Source: Yamagishiella unicocca (lineage: Eukaryota > Chlorophyta > Chlorophyceae > Chlamydomonadales > Volvocaceae). Taken from it: a stretch of 64,000 nt of DNA. The position numbers were made by a program, and so were the translations under genes. The DNA is taken from positions 310,001 through 374,000 of the forward strand of contig BDSL01000096.1 in NCBI GenBank assembly GCA_003116995.1. The letters are read 5' to 3'. The notes under the pieces are model-generated. The model had not been told where the DNA came from. It was given only the letters and a program-made list of their open reading frames with translations, and did no database searches. Shown here in pieces: positions 53,701-64,000 of the stretch; within the stretch, counting starts at the first letter, position 1, and every line of letters starts with the position of its first letter.

Positions 53701-56700
53701 GGCATACAGGCCTGTGGTGTCGGCATGCTGGCGGACACGGCGTATCGCTGCGCTCCGCCGGGTCAAGGCCCGCAGGTGCAACCGTCTATAGGCACTGGAC
53801 CCAGGGGCGCGGAGGGGATGGAAATGCGGCGTGTGTTTTTGTAAGAGGATCCGCGAGTCCAGGGGGGAGGGGGGAGGAGGGGCGAGGGAGGGGGGGAATA
53901 GGAATGGGGCGGGGGAGGGGATGGAATGGGGCGAAAGGGGGTGCCGGCTAACAGCGGCCACCGAGCTCCACCTCTTGACCCTGCGCGGCGGCGCCGATGA
54001 CGCGATCTGCCAGCAGCCCCCCCCTCCCCGCACCCCACACCGCACGCACCCGGGTGCCGCAAGCAACCACGCTAGCACTTCCGGCGGTCGGCCCGCGTCC
54101 ACCAACCGTTCGCGGTGTCTCCCGCGTGCGGTCCCATCGCAGCCCATCCCCTTCCTCCACCTTTGCTCCAGCCGCGTTGGCCGCTTGCACAGCACGCCGC
54201 TGCCGCCGCTGCCCGCCATGACGGCCTCCCTCCCCCTCCCGCGGCCCGCGCCGCTTCACCTCCCCGCCCCCCGCAGGCCTGCGCGATCGTGCTCCGCGTG
54301 GTGAAGAGCCGACAGCCGCTGCTGCAGACCGCAAAGCTGCTTTACCGGCTGAGCAAGGACGGCACCAACGACGCGCTGTTCCGGCGGGAGGGGCTGCTGG
54401 AGCCGCTGGTGCACACCGTACACATCATGGTGGCCAGCGTGCGGGGGAGCCACAACCCGGCCAACATGCACGAGGTGGGGCGGGGGTCTGGGTATGGGGG
54501 TCAGGGGGTGGGGGCTGTCAGGCGCTGTGTGTTTTTATGAAACCCGTGCCGCGCCAGGGAGGCACGGCCGGATCTGGCGCTGTGTGTACGGAGGGGACGG
54601 GAGTGTTGCGCGCGACGTTCCTGGCAACGGCACCCACGGCGAACAAGCTTCAGAGGACAGGGCGTCCTGGGGAAAGGTCAAATTGGTGCTAGGAAGTCCA
54701 AGTACGTCCCGAAGACGCTTGTATGGGGGGGCGAATGGGAAGGGGGCGGCATGGGAAGGGGTGTTGGGTTGCGGCGGGGGGCCGGCCAGTTTTGCTGGGG
54801 GGAATTGGAAGTTGCCCATGGGGATGCCTTAAGGACATACGTCCCTTCGGCATGGGGGGAGGGGTGCGGGTGGCCAGCGCCGGCGGGGGCTGCATGTGGT
54901 GGTGTGCGGGTGGGTCAGTAGGAGCGGGCAGGTTGAGGCAGCGACGTGGGTAAGCCGCAGCGAGGTGGGTGCGGGTGGCTGTGCCGCTGGGTCGCTCCTC
55001 CCGCAAGGTCTTGGAGCGCCGTGCAGCCGTCCAAGGACCCGCTGCACGTCAACCCTTCTCCAGGCCCCCTTCTCCAGGCCCCCCTCCGTCGCATTGTCGC
55101 GCGGCGCTGGATGCTAGTAGCGCACAGCATTCCACCAACCGGGGCGGCCCTTGGCAGCCAGCGACATCCCGCACACCTTGCATTGGACCGTGCGCTGCGG
55201 CGCTGCTGCCGCCGTCGCTTCCGAACCTCGAGAGCCTGAACTCCCCCCCCCGCCCGTCCCCTCCCACCCGCCCCCCTACGCCCCGTGTTTCTCCGCAGCC
55301 CCTGGTGTACATGAACGGCTGCCTGAAGAACATCTCCAACGAGGCCCACAACCAGAAGGCGCTGGTCAAGCTGGGCACGCTGCACGTGCTGGCGGCGCTG
55401 CTGACCCAGATGGCCGACCAGGTGCGCGGCGGGGGACAGCGACGGCTCCGGCGCCTCCCAACCGCCACGTGACACACCTCACCACACCTTACCTCACCTC
55501 ACTCGTTGGCTCCTTGCTTCGGGGTGCTTCTGGGCAAAGTAAAGTAGCCGCATCCAACTCCCACTCGGGCCGCAACCCACGTCGTCCCGCATCCCCGGCG
55601 AACTGTGTCCCCATCGAACTGTGAACCCACCCGAACTGTGACCCCATTGAACTATGACCACATCAAACTGTGACCCCACTGAACTGTGACCCCACCCGAA
55701 CTGTGACCTATGACCCCATCGAACTGTGATCCCACCGAGCTGTGACCCCACCGAACTATGACCCCACCCGAACTGCGTCTCGCCGTGCGCAGGCCAAGTC
55801 CGGGGACGAGGGGCTGTCCGAGTCTTGCGGGCAGGTGGCGGTGCAGGTCAGCGGCGTGCTGCGCAACCTGGCGGTGCCGTCGCACAACGCAGCGGCGTTC
55901 CTGGCGGCGGGCGTGCTGCCGGCGCTGCGCGCCGCCTGCTCGGCGCTGAGCACCCACGTGGAGGTGGTGCTCAACGCGGGCCGCATCCTGTCCAAGCTGT
56001 CGCTACACGAGGGCTGCCAGGCGGCCATCGGCGCGGACACGGCCTACGCGCCGCTGCTGGTGGGCGCGGGGAGGGAGGAATGGGGGCGCGGGGGAAGGGA
56101 AGCAGAGGAGGGAGGAGTAGACCGGGGGGTGTTTCGGCCTGCTGCTCATTGCGGCCCCGGTCAGGCTGAAGCCGCGCACACAAGCTCCGTGTTTGGTGTT
56201 CGTCGCCGCTGTTGCGGTGCGATCGCAACGCAGCTGCCGATTGCCACCGCTATGGTCATTGCCTCTGAACTCGTCGTGGCCAGGCCCCCGCCAAGTACCT
56301 CACGTCGCGTTGCGGGGGAGCCCTCAAGTACCTCACGTCGCGGTTTTTTCAACCCCCAGCACCGGTCTTTATGCCAATCCCCCAGTACCGCAAGGCTTCC
56401 TTCCCCCTGGAACACTGCCCTCGTCCTCTTCCCACTCCGCGAGCTGCTTCCTTGGTGCCGCAGGTTCAACTGCTGGGCCAGTACGCGGACAACAGGGCCA
56501 TCCTGCTCCGCGTGGCTTTCGTGCTCGGCAACCTGACCACCACAAGCAACGAGTACCGGGAGCAGGTGGGGAGCGTGGCAGGGGCCTGGCGCGGCGGCGT
56601 CGGGTGTACGGTTTCGGGTGGCTAGCCCCACGGCTCCGGCTGATGCGTCCTGGCAGCGGCTGGGTGTCGCTGGTAGGGGATCAGGTGCCGCGCCGTAGGC

Positions 56701-59047
56701 GGCTCCGCGTTCGTGGGATCACGGCACGGGTCGCTGACCCGCATTAGGCAGACTAGTAGGGGGGTTGCGGTCAGCTTGGGAACCAGGCTGGCTGTGGGAA
56801 CAGGTTTAGGAGCCATGACGGAGGAGCAAAGCGCCGGGTCGCACGTGCCTGCACCACCGCCAGCGGGGCGACGATGGTCAATGTACACGCACCAGTTTCG
56901 TGTCGCAGGTCTCTGCAGGTTTCGGCACAGTGCGCATGCCGCGCCGACTGTCGGGTAAAGCCCCCACGAGCCATCACCGGAATCCGACCAGCGGGGTGCG
57001 CTTTTCGATTCGTGCTCGATGGTTTTGCCCTGGCACTGACACTGGCTGGACCCTGCTGCGGTGTTCTCGCTGCATCCCTCAGGTCTGCAACGTTCCGTTT
57101 GCGCTTGTGACGGTGGTAGGCATCCTGCAGCGGTACGCCTTTGGGGGCCCTGCAGCTGAGGCCGCCGCGGCGGGTGGCACGGCGACCGACCGGTAAGCAC
57201 CAAGGCGGGCTGAGGAGTGGGCGGGTAGTGGCGGGTCGAATGGGGACGAACCGAGCAAACATGAATTGCCCGAACGTCACTGACTCGCCGTCCCCTCCAC
57301 CGTGCCTAGATGATGCCTCTCTTGCGTCGCAACAATACCCTGTCGGTCGGGGACGGAGGGGAGGGGAGGGGAGCGACCCGACGTCGTAGCTGAGAAACCC
57401 TGCTCCGCCTGCTCCACCCCCACCCCCAGCCTGTCTCGTGCTGCCAGCCATGAGGACTGCCTGGTCAAGGTGCTGCGCCTCACCGCCAACCTGGCCATCT
57501 GGCCCGACGCGGGACACACGCTGGCGGAGGAGGCGCACGTGGCGGACGCGCTGCTTCACCTGCTTGAGGCGTACGGCTTCGACACGGCGGAGGAGCTGGT
57601 ACTCAACACCGTGTGCGCGCTGACCAACCTGTCGTACTACCAGAGTGACCCGCAGCCTGGTGGCTTCACGAACCGGGTGAGGGAAGGGTTGCAAGGAAGA
57701 TCCGTGTACGCGAAAAAACCCGTTTAGAACAGGCGTTTTGAGGGAAGGGTGGGGTCAGGTAGAGGGCTGGCGGCGCCAAGGCAAGCTGCGACGGCTTGTG
57801 GGCCCCACCCCAGCCAGGGCCCGGAACATCTCCTTGCTACGGGTCCCTCCGGTGCTTGGTGCGGTCGGTGTGGTCGGTGCGGTCGGTGCTTGGCGCGCAT
57901 CCTCGTAATTGTCCTTAGTGTCGCTTGAATGGACGCAGCACGCCCGGCCTGGCCGGAGCGAGGACATCGCTTCTCACCCATTCACGTCTCGGCCGGGACG
58001 GTTGCGTGGATCGCCGAGCGCGCCCCGCTGAGGGGGGCCCGCCGATGCGACTTCCACCCGAACCAACTCCCAGCGTTTTCCGTCGTGCCTTCAGGTCCTG
58101 CTAATACCCCCAGCTCGGTTGATGCCGCGCATCACGCCCCTGCTCATGTGCGACAACGAGGAAGCGGTCATTGAGGCAGCCCGCGTGTACGGCAACTTCT
58201 CCCGCTCGCCTGAAGTGCGGGACTACATGCAGGTGAGCGTCGGCGCTTGCGTGCTCGCTGGTCTTCGGGGTTGGGGCTGGCGACGGGCAAGCTTACACGC
58301 TGGGCGTCGTGAACTCAGCGGGATAGAACCAGGCGCGACTGGCCACAACCGGGGCAGTTCGTGGACCCCAGCCGATGCTGCTATTAGAGGGAGTTGTTTA
58401 GGGTCCGAGCGCCAAGTGACGGTGCGATCCAGGAATTGCCACCTAGATTGCGTCTGCAAGGCGGCGAGACGCCGCGACTGCCTGCGCGCAGGACGTGCTC
58501 CTGGTTCTGTCAGTCATTTGCGGCGGCTCCCTTCCCTCCCTGTGGTGTGAACCCCTGCCAGGCTGCGCGTGTTGTGGAGGCTTTGGTGCTGCTGCTGGAC
58601 CACAGCAACTCCGAGGTTCTCTACTCGGTGTGCGGCACGCTCATCAACTTCACCATGGACGCCTCGCGCAAGCACGTGCTGGGCGCGCTGGGCGGAACGT
58701 CGCGGCTGGTGGAGGTGCTCAGCCGGACTGTTGCGCAGGGCGAGCTGGGAGAGCGGGACGAGGCCATCGTGGACGTGGTGTGCAAGGCGCTCTTCAACGT
58801 GGCATCCGCCGATGATGGATCTGCGGGCGAAGCGACGTCACCGTCTCAAGCTTCTGGCACCCAGGGCAGCGGCGGCAGCTTCTCGCACGAAGAGCTAGTT
58901 GAGGTGCTGTCGCTAGTTGAGGTGCTCGAGGGCAGCGCGGTGGCGGAGAGTGAGGAGATGGCCTCAGTGCTAGGGCGGCTGGCGTCACAGATGCGGCGGC
59001 TGCAGCAGCGGATGTGCTCCGCTGAGTTAGAGGCGCTGCCCGAGTAG
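50740..59047 (+). CDS. ARMC2: ARMC2, armadillo-repeat adaptor for radial-spoke transport
   Basis: ARMC2 (PF27 in Chlamydomonas) links radial-spoke precursors to intraflagellar transport trains; loss removes spokes and paralyses cilia. Fourteen exons: 50740-50822, 50898-51011, 51098-51162, 51338-51398, 51572-51691, 52333-53260, 54277-54474, 55299-55421, 55793-56059, 56464-56565, 57083-57192, 57430-57676, 58095-58232, 58562-59047. The sum is 3042 bp, exactly 1013 codons plus stop. The N-terminal motif AAKASLKEPTRPVTPADYGRQLF matches the family's SEARxALRxxxTxRPFTP box. Residues 145-300 are Ser/Pro/Gly/Ala-rich and probably disordered. Armadillo repeats begin near residue 360: LLQTAKLLYRLSKDGTND, YMNGCLKNISNEAHNQ, GVLRNLAVPSHN, LLRVAFVLGNLTTTSNEYRE, LRLTANLAIWPD, ALTNLSYYQSD, EAARVYGNFSRSPEVRDY and CGTLINFTMDASR. 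The first five exons are short and invisible to open-frame searches. The exon 5/6 link has matching phase but a further small exon is possible. Introns carry repeats. Confidence 0.95.
55599..55776. repeat. Imperfect minisatellite, cgaactgtgaccccac unit
   Basis: About ten degenerate copies of a 16-19-bp unit in the ARMC2 intron before exon 9. Confidence 0.85.
56289..56342. repeat. Direct repeat caagtacctcacgtcgcg x 2
   Basis: Two 18-bp copies, starts about 37 bp apart, in the ARMC2 intron between exons 9 and 10. The second is followed by a T tract. Confidence 0.75.
57681..57735 (+). repeat. Dispersed intron-type element, form B copy 6
   Basis: Reads gggttgcaaggaagatccgt, gtacgcgaaaaaacccgttt, agaacaggcgttttgag. 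It begins within 10 bp of the donor at 57677 of ARMC2 intron 12, so the element abuts the splice site. Confidence 0.65.
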
Positions 59048-60723
59048 GGTGGAGATTGCGTGGGGATTTGGGTGGCTTTGGATGATAGCGGAAACGGGCG
59101 GCTTCTGCCGTCGGCCACGGTGGTATTGTGCTGGGCGAGAAGAAGGCCAGCGGGATGGGGAAGCAAACATATATCAACTGCGGTAGAGGGTGAGTTTGGA
59201 TGGATTTCAAGGGCCATGCGCCCTTGGGAGGTAGGGCATTAGGCTGCGGATGGGGTCATCCGGAAAAGAGGAAGCGAATTCACGCAGGAGGCAGCATTGC
59301 CAGGGGGGGGACGGTCGTGTGCAGGCATGAGGTGGACACTTAGAGTCGGTAACATATATGTCAGGACTAGGACTCCTTAAGGGACTTCTAGTCCTTTGGA
59401 CACCCATTTCAGGCAAGGCTCAAGAGACTTGTATATACCCCAAACGTGTCGATTTCGACCTCTCGACAGCTCAATCCAACGAAGCACAACGCAATACCCC
59501 TACCACATACTGTGGCATATGGGGTTAACAAGTGCCACAGTGTACCTGTTTCCGAATGCATCCACACACACTGCCTGTCGTAAATTTCTGCGTCACAGGC
59601 TGTGTATACATCGTACTGCAGTCACTCTGACTGTTTCTCTTTCCTTGTGGCGAGTTATCATGCTTTGCATAGGTTTCTATATTAAACAAGGGCGTCGTGT
59701 ATAAACGGAACTTCTTAGCGTTTGAGTTGTGTCTTCCCGCCACCTGCGACACGTTGTTCACAGATCGCCGATCTCCCTATCGTCGAACATTCTTGCTCAG
59801 CTCCATTGTATGGCTTGTAAGCTTCCATCCGGGTCACACCTTGTTGAGATTCGTCAAAGAATATAGCCAGGATGAAAGCCTGGTTGTGCCTTCGGGCTGA
59901 GCCAGTACCTGATTCATCGGTATGCCGAACAGCCTAGATGTATACAAGGCCTGACCGGCCCGCAAACTGATGCAATGACCGGCCCGCACACTGATGCAAA
60001 AACGGCAGAGAACGGCTTTTCGCGGGATCAGAGGCATTGTGCATAACCCGTGTAATGCAGAGTATCATCAAACAGAATCCAGGATTGCATTCCTGATGCC
60101 GAGCATATGGAAGTCCTGCACGCACATGTAAATCGCGTACCGTCGCGGCTGGTAGCCTTAGCCCAATCCTCGTGCTTCTTCATCCATCCAGTCTTAGACA
60201 TTCAAGTGCTCTAGGATCAGGCAAGCAGATCTCCAATGCGTGGAAAGTCACAACACATGCCGGACGACAATCAACGGCATCTGTCTTAACCAAGGTGTGC
60301 GCAGAGCTTGGTGCACATCTTGCCATTTCATATGGGGTCCTATGCAACACAGTTAACATGAAGGACAGACGGAGCCACATTTGTACATTGTTAACCCCGC
60401 AAACCCCACCAGTATGAACTTTGCGACTTCGTAACTGTTGAATACACCTTCCAGATGGGTTCTTAAAACATTATGAAACCGATGTTTGTTAATGGCGCGC
60501 CAAAATTAGTGTCTTGCGTCCCCCTGGAGCCATGCAAAGCTCCAGGGGTGCATGGGCAGTTTGGTGCTGAACCGTCCCTTGGCGCCCAACGCACTTCTCT
60601 CGGCACAGGTTTCGGTCACACAGTACCCGTTTTCCTGGCGGACCGCCTCGCTGAGACTCAATAGCTTATTCTATTTGAACAAGCAACTATCTTAGTCGCC
60701 TCTTGCAAAAGAGCTTGCCCAGA
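59048..60723. other. ARMC2 3' flank and 14-3-3 promoter region
   Basis: AT-richer than the genes. It contains a hairpin at 59363-59395 (aggactag / ctagtcct arms), two direct 24-bp repeats at 59952-59999, and an inverted pair ctggagc / gctccag near 60522-60543. No exon seen on either strand. Confidence 0.45.
59952..59999. repeat. 24-bp direct repeat x 2
   Basis: tgaccggcccgcaaactgat + gcaa followed directly by a copy with one change (cac for aaa context). About 750 bp upstream of the 14-3-3 start; possible regulatory site. Confidence 0.85.
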
Positions 60724-62203
<1,480 letters not shown>

Positions 62204-62931
62204 GAGTTCCAACCAGCCGTCGGACATTTGGGTTGAAGCTGCCATGCACGTGGCGGTGTATATTGAGGGATCCGTCCGGGAGGTGGGGAGCGGTTAACTC
62301 AGTGGTAAATACGGCGCTAATGGCACATAGCCAGTTCCAGTGACATGCAAGCGCATGCTGTTCCTGGCTAGGCCTGGCTATATCATTCTTTCGGTGTCGC
62401 TGGTGACTAGTTGAATGTTACTGGAGAGTTGCCGGGGCACTCGGACCCGATCGACACATGGTTTGCGATGCTTTTCCGCGGTGAAAGCAAGCGTCTTGAG
62501 CGGGGATGGTGGGTTAGTACTGTATAGCTCATATCATGGGGGTGCGTGCGCAGGGGCCACTTGTTCATTCGCGTTGGCACCTCAGCGCTAGTTCTGTTGC
62601 TTGCCTACATCGTGCGCAACCGTTCAAACGCAATCTATGCCCTAAGTGGACTGGGAGATGGTCGACGACGTTGTGACCATCCGCTTTTTCTGATGGAGTG
62701 CATGGTTACGACAGCGTCTGTGGCACACTTGCGTGCAACCACGAGTAATTTTGAACTATTCACTGAGATTCCTCTCTTTTCCACTTCTTGGGAGACATGG
62801 GAATCCATGTACAGTCCAAACCAGAAATACACCACAGCATCAGGTTTCATTACGCATGTGTGAAGGGGTTCTACGTAAAGCGTTTAGATTAGATCTTGGT
62901 CATTATGCACGAGCCCACAGTTAGATTTATG
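62204..62931. other. Spacer between convergent 14-3-3 and unknown genes
   Basis: No TGTAA is seen on the plus strand in the first 600 bp after the 14-3-3 stop. Open frames on both strands at 62546-62863 have AT-rich, unbiased codons and are not believed. Confidence 0.45.
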
Positions 62932-62936
62932 TTACA
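62932..62936 (-). terminator. TGTAA next to the stop codon of the right-edge gene
   Basis: The signal begins one base after the minus-strand stop at 62938. If used, the 3' UTR would be only about 20 bases, unusual for this group, so it may be chance. Confidence 0.25.
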
Positions 62937-62937
62937 T

Positions 62938-64000
62938 TCAAACTTCTTGCCACTTGCCCGCCTTCGCATTATAGCACACGGTTGTCCGTCGCTTCTGGCG
63001 GGGAATGGTTCTGGCATGTGCGGCTGCCTCACGACGCAGAGCAGTCATAACCCTCGTCATTATTTGGCGCCGATTCCACTCCTCCGCAAGTTGACGCTGT
63101 GCGTATCGCCGCCATAGTCGTAGGGTAGTTGCATCCATACTGCTCACGTCGCTGGGCAGGTCGTGTAGAGTAATGCTCGAGGCCAGCGACAGGCACGATG
63201 GCGGCGACGTATCACTGCATGACAAGTAGGCGTCTGCATTTCAGAGGAAAGTCAGGTGTTATGGTCTATAGTATGGACGTTTGGAAATATAGTTCTACGA
63301 CAAGGGAGCCCTGCCTCAGGGCAACGAAAGCATACCATGCAGTCCTGATAATGGTGCAGACGTCGCGTCCGATGAACTCTCCAAGGTCTCACGCACTGAC
63401 GACCAGCACGCAAGCCCTTCCTCCGGTAGAAGCAAGCTGCCGCCACCGCTGCCTAGGGGGCCTCCACGATTGTCGGTTGCCAGCGTCATGTGGCCCTGCA
63501 CCGTCGCTTCCAGCGCTGTTGCACGCCAACCAAAATCGGTTGTGGCAGCAGTTGCAACGCTGGTTTTCCGAAAAGCAGCACCTGGGGGCTCTAGCATTAG
63601 CACCTGCGCCACGCCGCCTCTTTGGCCTTTCATCTCTTCCATGCGGTACTGCCAGGGCGTTGCATGCTCCGGGGTGCCATCTCGGGACTCAATTGAGCTT
63701 GCAAGTTGCAGAAGGCATCGTCCATGCCTGTTGCCTGACGCCATCAGTGCTGCCCTGGTTGGGGCGGCTGTGATGGCGCAGTCAGCACGGTAGCGCGCTG
63801 GCTCTGCATGGTACGAAGGCGGCAAAGGTAGCAGTGCCCCTGTAACCACTGGCGGCACTGGCGCATGGTGTCGTTGGTTGTCATGCTGCAACAACCTCAC
63901 GCTATGCTGGTCTGGCACGCAGCAGCGGTCCACCGCAACTAGCGTGCGGCGAAGGGCGTCAGTCTTGACACGCGTGTTGACTGCGTGAGCATACCACGCT
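62938..64000 (-). CDS. Unknown protein, C-terminal exons (5' part beyond the window)
   Basis: Two minus-strand exons. 64000-63336 is open from the edge, ending at a CATG|GTATGC donor. 63233-62938 follows a gaaatgcag acceptor. Phase 1 to 2 closes exactly (G + AC gives Asp). About 319 residues are visible. The first part reads AVNTRVKTDALRRTLVAVDR, then VTGALLPLPPSY and IESRDGTPEHATPWQYRMEE. The last part is basic and helical: MDATTLRLWRRYAQRQLAEEW, MTRVMTALRREAAAHAR, RQKRRTTVCYNAKAGKWQEV. No Cys/His pattern, membrane segment or known motif is evident. The Arg-rich C terminus could bind nucleic acid or serve as a nuclear signal, which is speculation. Support is the protein-like reading over 684 bp plus a phase-matched splice. 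Confidence 0.55.

Noticed and set aside
52100..53791. 563-codon frame starting with ATG at 52100
   Set aside because: It overlaps ARMC2 exon 6 but its first 230 bp lie in the preceding intron and its last 530 bp in the next. The family N terminus is encoded upstream.
62546..62863. 105-codon plus-strand frame with a hydrophobic start
   Set aside because: AT-rich third positions, lies between two convergent genes, and the opposite strand is equally open.

Overview
The window is nuclear DNA from a green alga of the Chlamydomonas/Volvox group (Volvocales). The signs are: GC-rich DNA whose coding frames favour C or G in third position; genes cut into many short exons by GC-rich introns; TGTAA-type polyadenylation signals; long Gly/Ala/Gln-rich insertions in proteins; family content such as a MYND zinc-finger relative, an F-box/LRR protein and a radial-spoke transport adaptor; and many minisatellites inside introns. 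The species cannot be named from sequence alone. I built exon models by hand from splice-site phase and family alignment remembered from homologs. In every model called with high confidence all junctions keep the frame.

Layout. 1-692: end of a Gly-rich protein gene (+). 2476-4091: small unknown gene with a Cdc37-like N-terminal motif (-). 4181-14204: a transposon-rich stretch holding a Gln-rich element fragment, a 30-bp tandem repeat, a broken MYND-finger gene, an orphan helical protein (9095-9655, -), a decayed hAT transposase (9927-11795, +), a satellite of about 172 bp and two orphan exons. 14294-15956: plastid-targeted LEA-like repeat protein (+). 17405-20666: adenylate kinase (-). 20667-23570: transposon remnants and a small unknown two-exon gene. 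24012-29874: F-box/leucine-rich protein of about 1350 residues (+). 31782-34895: glyoxalase II (-). 35722-40546: type-2 diacylglycerol acyltransferase (+). 42347-44022: Cys/Gln-rich possible nuclear regulator (+). 44998-47070: PDCD5 (+). 47827-50242: short-chain dehydrogenase (-). 50740-59047: ARMC2, the radial-spoke cargo adaptor of intraflagellar transport (+, 14 exons, 1013 residues). 60724-62203: 14-3-3 protein (+). 62938-64000: 3' part of an unknown gene (-) entering from the right edge.

The genes are mostly independent housekeeping loci: nucleotide balance, methylglyoxal detoxification, triacylglycerol synthesis, lipid/ketone reduction, cilium assembly and phosphoprotein binding. GLX2 and the acyltransferase are divergent and share an upstream region of about 0.8 kb.

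The most unusual signals are non-coding. A dispersed family of 50-80-bp elements recurs about a dozen times, mostly inside introns of unrelated genes. A 49-bp tandem array repeats a 5' splice site five times in the acyltransferase gene. Two GC-AG introns carry the same GCGAGT donor. An intron of the glyoxalase gene holds a telomere-like octamer array. An acyltransferase intron carries a pair of perfect hairpins.
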